NCBI RefSeq assembly: GCF_020882245.1
Contig: NC_083599.1
Location: 8,308,001-8,372,000 of the forward strand
Direction of reading: 5' to 3'
DNA: 64,000 nt
Source: Rhopalosiphum padi
Lineage: Eukaryota; Arthropoda; Insecta; Hemiptera; Aphididae
Shown here: positions 39,601-54,400 of the stretch, piece by piece
Numbering within the stretch: position 1 is the first letter of the stretch
Layout of the letters: each line of letters begins with the position of its first letter
Notes under the pieces: generated by a model
The model's database searches: none
What the model saw: only the letters and a program-made list of their open reading frames with translations
Told to the model about the DNA's origin: nothing
Program-made: the position numbers and the translations under genes

Positions 39601-42600
39601 GCTTCATAAGTTGTATGCTTTTGATTTTTCGAAAAACCGTTATTAAGGATTTTTAAACGTCATACTTAGGTCGAACGATTTTTGAAAACCCAAAATTTTG
39701 TAATAACGAGTTTTTGGAAAAAAGAAAAACTGATTGTGATTTAGAATTACATTTAGAACATTTTAACGGCTGTGATAAATTGTCGTTGGACCACCAGGTG
39801 ACCGAGAAAACGCGAATGAAAATTGAAAATTTCGAAAATTGAAAATTCTCGTTTACGAAGTGTTTTACGGGAAAACCGTGAGAGATCGGACGAAAGTCGT
39901 GAGACATAAAATTGATCCCCATAACCAGCTTCATGAGTTGTATGCTTTTGATTTTTCGAAAAACCGTTATTAAGGATTTTTAAACGTCATACTTAGGTCG
40001 AACGATTTTTGAAAACCCAAAATTTTGTAATAACGAGTTTTTGGAAAAAAGAAAAACTGATTGTGATTTAGAATTACATTTAGAACATTTTAACGGCTGT
40101 GATAAATTGTCGTTGGACCACCAGGTGACCGAGAAAACGCGAATGAAAATTGAAAATTTCGAAAAATGAAAATTCTCGTTTACGAAGTGTTTTACGGGAA
40201 AACCGTGAGAGATCGGACGAAAGTCGTGAGACATAAAATTGATCCCCATAACCAGCTTCATGAGTTGTATGCTTTTGATTTTTCGAAAAACCGTTATTAA
40301 GGATTTTTAAACGTCATACTTAGGTCGAACGATTTTTGAAAACCCAAAATTTTGTAATAACGAGTTTTTGGAAAAAAGAAAAACTGTTTGTGATTTAGAA
40401 TTACATTTAGAACATTTTAACGTCTGTGATAAATTGTCGTTGGACCTCAGGTGACCGATAAAACGCGAATGAAAATTGAAAATTTCGAAAAATGAAAATT
40501 CTCGTTTACGAAGTGTTTTACGGGAAAACCGTGAGAGATCGGACGAAAGTCCTGAGACATAAAATTGATCCCCATAACCAGCTTCATAAGTTGTATGCTT
40601 TTGATTTTTCGAAAAACCGTTATTAAGGATTTTTAAACGTCATACTTAGGTCGAACGATTTTTGAAAACCCAAAATTTTGTAATAACGAGTTTTTGGAAA
40701 AAAGAAAAACTGATTGTGATTTAGAATTACATTTAGAACATTTTAACGTCTGTGATAAATTTTCGTTGGACCACCAGGTGACCGAGAAAACGCGAATGAA
40801 AATTGAAAATTTCGAAAAATGAAAATTCTCGTTTACGAAGTGTTTTACGGGAAAACCGTGAGAGATCGGACGAAAGTCGTGAGACATAAAATTGATCCCC
40901 ATAACCAGCTTCATGAGTTGTATGCTTTTGATTTTTCGAAAAACCGTTATTAAGGATTTTTAAACGTCATACTTAGGTCGAACGATTTTTGAAAACCCAA
41001 AATTTTGTAATAACGAGTTTTTGGAAAAAAGAAAAACTGATTGTGATTTAGAATTACATTTAGAACATTTTAACGTCTGTGATAAATTGTCGTTGGACCT
41101 CAGGTGACCGATAAAACGCGAATGAAAATTGAAAATTTCGAAAAATGAAAATTCTCGTTTACGAAGTGTTTTACGGGAAAACCGTGAGAGATAGGACGAA
41201 AGTCGTGATACATAAAATTGATCCCCATAACCAGCTTCATTAGTTGTATGCTTTTGATTTTTCGAAAAACCGTTATTAAGGATTTTTAAACGTTATACTT
41301 AGGTCGAACGATTTTTGAAAACCCAAAATTTGAAATAACGAGTTTTTGGAAAAAAGAAAAACTGATTGTGATTTAGAATTACATTTAGAACATTTTAACG
41401 TCTGTGATAAATTGTCGTTGGACCACCAGGTGACCGAGAAAACGCGAATGAAAATTGAAAATTTCGAAAAATGAAAATTCTCGTTTACGAAGTGTTTTAC
41501 GGGAAAACCGTGAGAGATCGGACGAAAGTCGTGAGACATAAAATTGATCCCCATAACCAGCTTCATGAGTTGTATGCTTTTGAATTTTCGAAAAACCGTT
41601 ATTAAGGATTTTTAAACGTCATACTTAGGTCGAACGATTTTTGAAAACCCAAAATTTTGTAATAACGAGTTTTTGGAAAAAAGAAAAACTGATTGTGATT
41701 TAGAATTACATTTAGAACATTTTAACGTCTGTGATAAATTGTCGTTGGACCACCAGGTGACCGAGAAAACGCGAATGAAAATTGAAAATTTCGAAAAATG
41801 AAAATTCTCGTTTACGAAGTGTTTTACGGGAAAACCGTGAGAGATAGGACGAAAGTCGTGAGACATAAAATTGATCCCCATAACCAGCTTCATAAGTTGT
41901 ATGCTTTTGATTTTTCGAAAAACCGTTATTAAGGATTTTTAAACGTCATACTTAGGTCGAACGATTTTTGAAAACCCAAAATTTTGTAATAACGAGTTTT
42001 TGGAAAAAAGAAAAACTGATTGTGATTTAGAATTACATTTAGAACATTTTAACGTCCGTGATAAATTGTCGTTGGACCACCAGGTGACCGAGAAAACGCG
42101 AATGAAAATTGAAAATTTCGAAAAATGAAAATTCTCGTTTACGAAGTGTTTTACGGGAAAACCGTGAGAGATCGGACGAAAGTCGTGAGACATAAAATTG
42201 ATCCCCATAACCAGCTTCATAAGTTGTATGCTTTTGATTTTTCGAAAAACCGTTATTAAGGATTTTTAAACGTCATACTTAGGTCGAACGGTTTTTGAAA
42301 ACCCAAAATTTTGTAATAACGAGTTTTTGGAAAAAATAAAAACTGATTGTGATTTAGAATTACATTTAGAACATTTTAACGTCTGTGATAAATTGTCGTT
42401 GGACCACCAGGTGACCGAGAAAACGCGAATGAAAATTGAAAATTTCGAAAAATGAAAATTCTCGTTAACGAAGTGTTTTACGGGAAAACCGTGAGAGATA
42501 GGACGAAAGTCGTAAGACATAAAATTGATCCCCATAACCAGCTTCATAAGTTGTATGCTTTTGATTTTTCGAAAAACCGTTATTAAGGATTTTTAAACGT

Positions 42601-45499
42601 CATACTTAGGTCGAACGATTTTTGAAAACCCAAAATTTTGTAATAAAAAGTTTTTGGAAAAAAGAAAAACTGATTGTGATTTAGAATTACATTTAGAACA
42701 TTTTAACAACTGTGATAAATTGTCGTTGGACTACCAGGTGACCGAGAAAACGCGAATGAAAATTTATAATTTCGAAAAATGAAAATTCTCGTTTACGAAG
42801 TGTTTTACGGGAAAACCGTGAGAGATCGGACGAAAGTCGTGAGACATAAAATTGATCCCCATAACCAGCTTCATGAGTTGTATGCTTTTGATTTTTCGAA
42901 AAACCGTTATTAAGGATTTTTAAACGTCATACTTAGGTCGAACGATTTTTGAAAACCCAAAATTTTGTAATAACGAGTTTTTGGAAAAAAGAAAAACTGA
43001 TTGTGATTTAGAATTACATTTAGAACATTTTAACGACTGTGATAAATTGTCGTTGGAACACCAGGTGACCGAGAAAACGCGAATGAAAATTGAAAATTTC
43101 AAAAAATGAAAATTCTCGTTTACGAAGTGTTTTATGGGAAAACCGTGAGAGATCGGACGAAAGTCCTGAGACATAAAATTGATCCCCATAACCAGCTTCA
43201 TAAGTTGTATGCTTTTGATTTTTCGAAAAACCGTTATTAAGGATTTTTAAACGTCATACTTAGGTCGAACGATTTTTGAAAACCCAAAATTTTGTAATAA
43301 CGAGTTTTTGGAAAAAAGAAAAACTGATTGTGATTTAGAATTACATTTAGAACATTTTAACGGCTGTGATAAATTGTCGTTGGACCACCAGGTGACCGAG
43401 AAAACGCGAATGAAAATTGAAAATTTCGAAAATTGAAAATTCTCGTTTACGAAGTGTTTTACGGGAAAACCGTGAGAGATCGGACGAAAGTCGTGAGACA
43501 TAAAATTGATCCCCATAACCAGCTTCATAGGTTGTATGCTTTTGATTTTTCGAAAAACCGTTATTAAGGATTTTTAAACGTCATACTTAGGTCTAACGAT
43601 TTTTGAAAACCCAAAATTTTGTAATAACGAGTTTTTGGAAAAAAGAAAAACTGATTGTGATTTAGAATTACATTTAGAACATTTTAACGTCTGTGATAAA
43701 TTGTCGTTGGACCACCAGGTGACCGAGAAAACGCGAATGAAAATTGAAAATTTCGAAAAATGAAAATTCTCGTTTACGAAGTGTTTTACGGGAAAACCGT
43801 GAGAGATCGGACGAAAGTCGTGAGACATAAAATTGATCCCCATAACCAGCTTCATGAGTTGTATGCTTTTGATTTTTCGAAAAACCGTTATTAAGGATTT
43901 TTAAACGTCATACTTAGGTCGAACGATTTTTGAAAACCCAAAATTTTGTAATAACGAGTTTTTGGAAAAAAGAAAAACTGATTGTGATTTAGAATTACAT
44001 TTAGAACATTTTTACGGCTGTGATAAATTGTCGTTGGACCACCAGGTGACCGAGAAAACGCGAATGAAAATTGAAAATTTCGAAAAATGAAAATTCTCGT
44101 TTACGAAGTGTTTTACGGGAAAACCGTGAGAGATCGGACGAAAGTCGTGAGACATAAAATTGATCCCCATAACCAGCTTCATGAGTTGTATGCTTTTGAT
44201 TTTTCGAAAAACCGTTATTAAGGATTTTTAAACGTCATACTTAGGTCGAACGATTTTTGAAAACCCAAAATTTTGTAATAACGAGTTTTTGGAAAAAAGA
44301 AAAACTGTTTGTGATTTAGAATTACATTTAGAACATTTTAACGTCTGTGATAAATTGTCGTTGGACCACCAGGTGACCGAGAAAACGCGAATGAAAATTG
44401 AAAATTTCGAAAAATGAAAATTCTCGTTTACGAAGTGTTTTACGGGAAAACCGTGAGAGATAGGACGAAAGTCGTGAGACATAAAATTGATCCCCATAAC
44501 CAGCTTCATGAGTTGTATGCTTTTGATTTTTCGAAAAACCGTTATTAAGGATTTTTAAACGTCATACTTAGGTCGAACGATTTTTGAAAACCCAAAATTT
44601 GAAATAACGAGTTTTTGGAAAAAAGAAAAACTGATTGTGATTTAGAATTACATTTAGAACATTTTAACGTCTGTGATAAATTGTCGTTGGACCACCAGGT
44701 GACCGAGAAAACGCGAATGAAAATTGAAAATTTCGAAAAATGAAAATTCTCGATTACGAAGTGTTTTACGGGAAAACCGTGAGAGATCGGACGAAAGTCG
44801 TGAGACATAAAATTGATCCCCATAACCAGCTTCATGAGTTGTATGCTTTTGATTTTTCGAAAAACCGTTATTAAGGATTTTTAAACGTCATACTTAGGTC
44901 GAACGATTTTTGAAAACCCAAAATTTTGTAATAACGAGTTTTTGGAAAAAAGAAAAACTGATTGTGATTTAGAATTACATTTAGAACATTTTAACGTCTG
45001 TGATAAATTGTCGTTGGACCACCAGGTGACCGATAAAACGCGAATGAAAATTGAAAATTTCGAAAAATGAAAATTCTCGTTTACGAAGTGTTTTACGGGA
45101 AAACCGTGAGAGATCGGACGAAAGTCCTGAGACATAAAATTGATCCCCATAACCGGCTTCATAAGTTGTATGCTTTTGATTTTTCGAAAAACCGTTATTA
45201 AGGATTTTTAAACGTCATACTTAGGTCGAACGATTTTTGAAAACCCAAAATTTTGTAATAACGAGTTTTTGGAAAAAAGAAAAACTGATTGTGATTTAGA
45301 ATTACATTTAGAACATTTTAACGGCTGTGATAAATTGTCGTTGGACCACCAGGTGACCGAAAAAACGCGAATGAAAATTGATAATTTCGAAAAATGAAAA
45401 TTCTCGTTTACGAAGTGTTTTACGGGAAAACCGTGAGAGATAGGACGAAAGTCATGAGACATAAAATTGATCCCCATAACCAGCTTCATAAGTTGTATG

Positions 45500-48400
45500 C
45501 TTTTGATTTTTCGAAAAACTGTTATTAAGGATTTTTAAACGTCATACTTAGGTCGAACGATTTTTGAAAACCCAAAATTTGAAATAACGAGTTTTTGGAA
45601 AAAAGAAAAACTGATTGTGATTTAGAATTACATTTAGAACATTTTAACGTCTGTGATAAATTGTCGTTGGACCACCAGGTGACCGAGAAAACGCGAATGA
45701 AAATTGAAAATTTCGAAAAATGAAAATTCTCGTTTACGAAGTGTTTTACGGGAAAACCGTGAGAGATCGGACAAAAGTCGTGAGACATAAAATTGATCCC
45801 CATAACCAGCTTCATGAGTTGTATGCTTTTGATTTTTCGAAAAACCGTTATTAAGGATTTTTAAACGTCATACTTAGGTCGAACGATTTTTGAAAACCCA
45901 AAATTTTGTAATAACGAGTTTTTGGAAAAAAGAAAAACTGATTGTGATTTAGAATTACATTTAGAACATTTTAACGTCTGTGATAAATTGTCGTTGGACC
46001 TCAGGTGACCGATAAAACGCGAATGAAAATTGAAAATTTCGAAAAATGAAAATTCTCGTTTACGAAGTGTTTTACGGGAAAACCGTGAGAGATCGGACGA
46101 AAGTCCTGAGACATAAAATTGATCCCCATAACCAGCTTCATAAGTTGTATGCTTTTGATTTTTCGAAAAACCGTTATTAAGGATTTTTAAACGTCATACT
46201 TAGGTCGAACGATTTTTGAAAACCCAAAATTTTGTAATAACGAGTTTTTGGAAAAAAGAAAAACTGATTGTGATTTAGAATTACATTTAGAACATTTTAA
46301 CGTCTGTGATAAATTTTCGTTGGACCACCAGGTGACCGAGAAAACGCGAATGAAAATTGAAAATTTCGAAAAATGAAAATTCTCGTTTACGAAGTGTTTT
46401 ACGGGAAAACCGTGAGAGATCGGACGAAAGTCGTGAGACATAAAATTGATCCCCATAACCAGCTTCATGAGTTGTATGCTTTTGATTTTTCGAAAAACTG
46501 TTATTAAGGATTTTTAAACGTCATACTTAGGTCGAACGATTTTTGAAAACCCAAAATTTGAAATAACGAGTTTTTGGAAAAAAGAAAAACTGATTGTGAT
46601 TTAGAATTACATTTAGAACATTTTAACGTCTGTGATAAATTGTCGTTGGACCTCAGGTGACCGATAAAACGCGAATGAAAATTGAAAATTTCGAAAAATG
46701 AAAATTCTCGTTTACGAAGTGTTTTACGGGAAAACCGTGAGAGATCGGACGAAAGTCCTGAGACATAAAATTGATCCCCATAACCAGCTTCATAAGTTGT
46801 ATGCTTTTGATTTTTCGAAAAACCGTTATTAAGGATTTTTAAACGTCATACTTAGGTCGAACGATTTTTGAAAACCCAAAATTTTGTAATAACGAGTTTT
46901 TGGAAAAAAGAAAAACTGATTGTGATTTAGAATTACATTTAGAACATTTTAACGTCTGTGATAAATTTTCGTTGGACCACCAGGTGACCGACAAAACGCG
47001 AATGAAAATTGAAAATTTCGAAAAATGAAAATTCTCGTTTACGAAGTGTTTTACGGGAAAACCGTGAGAGATCGGACGAAAGTCGTGAGACATAAAATTG
47101 ATCCCCATAACCAGCTTCATGAGTTGTATGCTTTTGATTTTTCGAAAAACCGTTATTAAGGATTTTTAAACGTCATACTTAGGTCGAACGATTTTTGAAA
47201 ACCCAAAATTTTGTAATAACGAGTTTTTGGAAAAAAGAAAAACTGATTGTGATTTAGAATTACATTTAGAACATTTTAACGTCTGTGATAAATTGTCGTT
47301 GGACCTCAGGTGACCGATAAAACGCGAATGAAAATTGAAAATTTCGAAAAATGAAAATTCTCGTTTACGAAGTGTTTTACGGGAAAACCGTGAGAGATAG
47401 GACGAAAGTCGTGATACATAAAATTGATCCCCATAACCAGCTTCATTAGTTGTATGCTTTTGATTTTTCGAAAAACCGTTATTAAGGATTTTTAAACGTC
47501 ATACTTAGGTCGAACGATTTTTGAAAACCCAAAATTTGAAATAACGAGTTTTTGGAAAAAAGAAAAACTGATTGTGATTTAGAATTACATTTAGAACATT
47601 TTAACGTCTGTGATAAATTGTCGTTGGACCACCAGGTGACCGAGAAAACGCGAATGAAAATTGAAAATTTCGAAAAATGAAAATTCTCGTTTACGAAGTG
47701 TTTTACGGGAAAACCGTGAGAGATCGGACGAAAGTCGTGAGACATAAAATTGATCCCCATAACCAGCTTCATGAGTTGTATGCTTTTGAATTTTCGAAAA
47801 ACCGTTATTAAGGATTTTTAAACGTCATACTTAGGTCGAACTATTTTTGAAAACCCAAAATTTTGTAATAACGAGTTTTTGGAAAAATGAAAAACTGATT
47901 GTGATTTAGAATTACATTTAGAACATTTTAACGTCCGTGATAAATTGTCGTTGGACCACCAGGTGACCGAGAAAACGCGAATGAAAATTGAAAATTTCGA
48001 AAAATGAAAATTCTCGTTTACGAAGTGTTTTACGGGAAAACCGTGAGAGATCGGACGAAAGTCGTGAGACATAAAATTGATCCCCATAACCAGCTTCATA
48101 AGTTGTATGCTTTTGATTTTTCGAAAAACCGTTATTAAGGATTTTTAAACGTCATACTTAGGTCGAACGATTTTTGAAAACCCAAAATTTTGTAATAACG
48201 AGTTTTTGGAAAAAAGAAAAACTGATTGTGATTTAGAATTACATTTAGAACATTTTAACGTCCGTGATAAATTGTCGTTGGACCACCAGGTGACCGAGAA
48301 AACGCGAATGAAAATTGAAAATTTCGAAAAATGAAAATTCTCGTTTACGAAGTGTTTTACGGGAAAACCGTGAGAGATCGGACGAAAGTCGTGAGACATA

Positions 48401-51400
48401 AAATTGATCCCCATAACCAGCTTCATAAGTTGTATGCTTTTGATTTTTCGAAAAACCGTTATTAAGGATTTTTAAACGTCATACTTAGGTCGAACGATTT
48501 TTGAAAACCCAAAATTTTGTAATAACGAGTTTTTGGAAAAAAGAAAAACTGATTGTGATTTAGAATTACATTTAGAACATTTTAACGGCTGTGATAAATT
48601 GTCGTTGGACCACCAGGTGACCGAGAAAACGCGAATGAAAATTGAAAATTTCGAAAAATGAAAATTCTCGTTTACGAAGTGTTTTACGGGAAAACCGTGA
48701 GAGATCGGACGAAAGTCGTGAGACATAAAATTGATCCCCATAACCAGCTTCATGAGTTGTATGCTTTTGATTTTTCGAAAAACCGTTATTAAGGATTTTT
48801 AAACGTCATACTTAGGTCGAACGATTTTTGAAAACCCAAAATTTTGTAATAACGAGTTTTTGGAAAAAAGAAAAACTGATTGTGATTTAGAATTACATTT
48901 AGAACATTTTAACGTCTGTGATAAATTGTCGTTGGACCACCAGGTGACCTAGAAAACGCGAATGAAAATTGAAAATTTCGAAAAATGAAAATTCTCGTTT
49001 ACGAAGTGTTTTACGGGAAAACCGTGAGAGATAGGACGAAAGTCGTGAGACATAAAATTGATCCCCATAACCAGCTTCATAAGTTGTATGCTTTTGATTT
49101 TTCGAAAAACCGTTATTAAAGATTTTTAAACGTCATACTTAGGTCGAACGATTTTTGAAAACCCAAAATTTTGTAATAACGAGTTTTTGGAAAAAAGAAA
49201 AACTGATTGTGATTTAGAATTACATTTAGAACATTTTAACGTCCGTGATAAATTGTCGTTGGACCACCAGGTGACCGAGAAAACGCGAATGAAAATTGAA
49301 AATTTCGAAAAATGAAAATTCTCGTTTACGAAGTGTTTTACGGGAAAACCGTAAGAGATCGGACGAAAGTCGTGAGACATAAAATTTATCCCCATAACCC
49401 GCTTCATAAGTTGTATGCTTTTGATTTTTCGAAAAACCGTTATTAAGGATTTTTAAACGTCATACTTAGGTCGAACGATTTTTGAAAACCCAAAATTTGA
49501 AATAACGAGTTTTTGGAAAAAAGAAAAACTGATTGTGATTTAGAATTACATTTAGAACATTTTAACGTCTGTGATAAATTGTCGTTGGACCACCAGGTGA
49601 CCGAGAAAACGCGAATGAAAATTGAAAATTTCGAAAAATGAAAATTCTCGTTTACGAAGTGTTTTACGGGAAAACCGTGAGAGATCGGACGAAAGTCGTG
49701 AGACATAAAATTGATCCCCATAACCAGCTTCATGAGTTGTATGCTTTTGATTTTTCGAAAAACCGTTATTAAGGATTTTTAAACGTCATACTTAGGTCGA
49801 ACGATTTTTGAAAACCCAAAATTTTGTAATAACGAGTTTTTGGAAAAAAGAAAAACTGATTGTGATTTAGAATTACATTTAGAACATTTTAACGTCTGTG
49901 ATAAATTGTCGTTGGACCTCAGGTGACCGATAAAACGCGAATGAAAATTGAAAATTTCGAAAAATGAAAATTCTCGTTTACGAAGTGTTTTACGGGAAAA
50001 CCGTGAGAGATCGGACGAAAGTCCTGAGACATAAAATTGATCCCCATAACCAGCTTCATAAGTTGTATGCTTTTGATTTTTCGAAAAACCGTTATTAAGG
50101 ATTTTTAAACGTCATACTTAGGTCGAACGATTTTTGAAAACCCAAAATTTTGTAATAACGAGTTTTTGGAAAAAAGAAAAACTGATTGTGATTTAGAATT
50201 ACATTTAGAACATTTTAACGTCTGTGATAAATTTTCGTTGGACCACCAGGTGACCGAGAAAACGCGAATGAAAATTGAAAATTTCGAAAAATGAAAATTC
50301 TCGTTTACGAAGTGTTTTACGGGAAAACCGTGAGAGATCGGACGAAAGTCGTGAGACATAAAATTGATCCCCATAACCAGCTTCATGAGTTGTATGCTTT
50401 TGATTTTTCGAAAAACTGTTATTAAGGATTTTTAAACGTCATACTTAGGTCGAACGATTTTTGAAAACCCAAAATTTGAAATAACGAGTTTTTGGAAAAA
50501 AGAAAAACTGATTGTGATTTAGAATTACATTTAGAACATTTTAACGTCTGTGATAAATTGTCGTTGGACCACCAGGTGACCGAGAAAACGCGAATGAAAA
50601 TTGAAAATTTCGAAAAATGAAAATTCTCGTTTACGAAGTGTTTTACGGGAAAACCGTGAGAGATCGGACAAAAGTCGTGAGACATAAAATTGATCCCCAT
50701 AACCAGCTTCATGAGTTGTATGCTTTTGATTTTTCGAAAAACCGTTATTAAGGATTTTTAAACGTCATACTTAGGTCGAACGATTTTTGAAAACCCAAAA
50801 TTTTGTAATAACGAGTTTTTGGAAAAAAGAAAAACTGATTGTGATTTAGAATTACATTTAGAACATTTTAACGTCTGTGATAAATTGTCGTTGGACCTCA
50901 GGTGACCGATAAAACGCGAATGAAAATTGAAAATTTCGAAAAATGAAAATTCTCGTTTACGAAGTGTTTTACGGGAAAACCGTGAGAGATCGGACGAAAG
51001 TCCTGAGACATAAAATTGATCCCCATAACCAGCTTCATAAGTTGTATGCTTTTGATTTTTCGAAAAACCGTTATTAAGGATTTTTAAACGTCATACTTAG
51101 GTCGAACGATTTTTGAAAACCCAAAATTTTGTAATAACGAGTTTTTGGAAAAAAGAAAAACTGATTGTGATTTAGAATTACATTTAGAACATTTTAACGT
51201 CTGTGATAAATTTTCGTTGGACCACCAGGTGACCGAGAAAACGCGAATGAAAATTGAAAATTTCGAAAAATGAAAATTCTCGTTTACGAAGTGTTTTACG
51301 GGAAAACCGTGAGAGATCGGACGAAAGTCGTGAGACATAAAATTGATCCCCATAACCAGCTTCATGAGTTGTATGCTTTTGATTTTTCGAAAAACCGTTA

Positions 51401-54400
51401 TTAAGGATTTTTAAACGTCATACTTAGGTCGAACGATTTTTGAAAACCCAAAATTTTGTAATAACGAGTTTTTGGAAAAAAGAAAAACTGATTGTGATTT
51501 AGAATTACATTTAGAACATTTTAACGTCTGTGATAAATTGTCGTTGGACCACCAGGTGACCGAGAAAACGCGAATGAAAATTGAAAATTTCGAAAAATGA
51601 AAATTCTCGTTTACGAAGTGTTTTACGGGAAAACCGTGAGAGATCGGACGAAAGTCGTGAGACATAAAATTGATCCCCATAACCAGCTTCATAAGTTGTA
51701 TGCTTTTGATTTTTCGAAAAACCGTTATTAAGGATTTTTAAACGTCATACTTAGGTCGAACGATTTTTGAAAACCCAAAATTTTGTAATAACGAGTTTTT
51801 GGAAAAAAGAAAAACTGATTGTGATTTAGAATTACATTTAGAACATTTTAACGTCTGTGATAAATTTTCGTTGGACCACCAGGTGACCGAGAAAACGCGA
51901 ATGAAAATTGAAAATTTCGAAAAATGAAAATTCTCGTTTACGAAGTGTTTTACGGGAAAACCGTGAGAGATCGGACGAAAGTCGTGAGACATAAAATTGA
52001 TCCCCATAACCAGCTTCATGAGTTGTATGCTTTTGATTTTTCGAAAAACCGTTATTAAGGATTTTTAAACGTCATACTTAGGTCGAACGATTTTTGAAAA
52101 CCCAAAATTTTGTAATAACGAGTTTTTGGAAAAAAGAAAAACTGATTGTGATTTAGAATTACATTTAGAACATTTTAACGTCTGTGATAAATTGTCGTTG
52201 GACCTCAGGTGACCGATAAAACGCGAATGAAAATTGAAAATTTCGAAAAATGAAAATTCTCGTTTACGAAGTGTTTTACGGGAAAACCGTGAGAGATAGG
52301 ACGAAAGTCGTGATACATAAAATTGATCCCCATAACCAGCTTCATTAGTTGTATGCTTTTGATTTTTCGAAAAACCGTTATTAAGGATTTTTAAACGTCA
52401 TACTTAGGTCGAACGATTTTTGAAAACCCAAAATTTGAAATAACGAGTTTTTGGAAAAAAGAAAAACTGATTGTGATTTAGAATTACATTTAGAACATTT
52501 TAACGTCTGTGATAAATTGTCGTTGGACCACCAGGTGACCGAGAAAACGCGAATGAAAATTGAAAATTTCGAAAAATGAAAATTCTCGTTTACGAAGTGT
52601 TTTACGGGAAAACCGTGAGAGATCGGACGAAAGTCGTGAGACATAAAATTGATCCCCATAACCAGCTTCATGAGTTGTATGCTTTTGAATTTTCGAAAAA
52701 CCGTTATTAAGGATTTTTAAACGTCATACTTAGGTCGAACTATTTTTGAAAACCCAAAATTTTGTAATAACGAGTTTTTGGAAAAATGAAAAACTGATTG
52801 TGATTTAGAATTACATTTAGAACATTTTAACGTCCGTGATAAATTGTCGTTGGACCACCAGGTGACCGAGAAAACGCGAATGAAAATTGAAAATTTCGAA
52901 AAATGAAAATTCTCGTTTACGAAGTGTTTTACGGGAAAACCGTGAGAGATCGGACGAAAGTCGTGAGACATAAAATTGATCCCCATAACCAGCTTCATAA
53001 GTTGTATGCTTTTGATTTTTCGAAAAACCGTTATTAAGGATTTTTAAACGTCATACTTAGGTCGAACGATTTTTGAAAACCCAAAATTTTGTAATAACGA
53101 GTTTTTGGAAAAAAGAAAAACTGATTGTGATTTAGAATTACATTTAGAACATTTTAACGTCCGTGATAAATTGTCGTTGGACCACCAGGTGACCGAGAAA
53201 ACGCGAATGAAAATTGAAAATTTCGAAAAATGAAAATTCTCGTTTACGAAGTGTTTTACGGGAAAACCGTGAGAGATCGGACGAAAGTCGTGAGACATAA
53301 AATTGATCCCCATAACCAGCTTCATGAGTTGTATGCTTTTGAATTTTCGAAAAACCGTTATTAAGGATTTTTAAACGTCATACTTAGGTCGAACTATTTT
53401 TGAAAACCCAAAATTTTGTAATAACGAGTTTTTGGAAAAATGAAAAACTGATTGTGATTTAGAATTACATTTAGAACATTTTAACGTCCGTGATAAATTG
53501 TCGTTTGACCACCAGGTGACCGAGAAAACGCGAATGAAAATTGAAAATTTCGAAAAATGAAAATTCTCGTTTACGAAGTGTTTTACGGGAAAACCGTGAG
53601 AGATCGGACGAAAGTCGTGAGACATAAAATTGATCCCCATAACCAGCTTCATAAGTTGTATGCTTTTGATTTTTCGAAAAACCGTTATTAAGGATTTTTA
53701 AACGTCATACTTAGGTCGAACGATTTTTGAAAACCCAAAATTTTGTAATAACGAGTTTTTGGAAAAAAGAAAAACTGATTGTGATTTAGAATTACATTTA
53801 GAACATTTTAACGTCCGTGATAAATTGTCGTTGGACCACCAGGTGACCGAGAAAACGCGAATGAAAATTGAAAATTTCGAAAAATGAAAATTCTCGTTTA
53901 CGAAGTGTTTTACGGGAAAACCGTGAGAGATCGGACGAAAGTCGTGAGACATAAAATTGATCCCCATAACCAGCTTCATAAGTTGTATGCTTTTGATTTT
54001 TCGAAAAACCGTTATTAAGGATTTTTAAACGTCATACTTAGGTCGAACGATTTTTGAAAACCCAAAATTTTGTAATAACGAGTTTTTGGAAAAAAGAAAA
54101 ACTGATTGTGATTTAGAATTACATTTAGAACATTTTAACGGCTGTGATAAATTGTCGTTGGACCACCAGGTGACCGAGAAAACGCGAATGAAAATTGAAA
54201 ATTTCGAAAAATGAAAATTCTCGTTTACGAAGTGTTTTACGGGAAAACCGTGAGAGATCGGACGAAAGTCGTGAGACATAAAATTGATCCCCATAACCAG
54301 CTTCATGAGTTGTATGCTTTTGATTTTTCGAAAAACCGTTATTAAGGATTTTTAAACGTCATACTTAGGTCGAACGATTTTTGAAAACCCAAAATTTTGT

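Larger units (their letters stand above)
24460..46380 (+). repeat. Tandem duplication of about 12.1 kb; second copy seven monomers shorter
   Basis: About 24.46-27.51 kb matches 36.55-39.60 kb at an offset of 12091 bp (37 monomers), and about 30.04-36.58 kb matches 39.84-46.38 kb at 9802 bp (30 monomers). The difference, 2289 bp, is seven monomers. Private markers shared by the second pair include tcgattacgaag (34949, 44751), aaccggcttc (35350, 45152), cattagttgtatg (31436, 41238), and the change to tgaattttcg (31780, 41582). The copies differ rarely, for example ggaaaaaaaaaaaactg near 34162 against ggaaaaaagaaaaactg in copy two, and an extra A near 36171. Edges are approximate. Confidence 0.85.
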
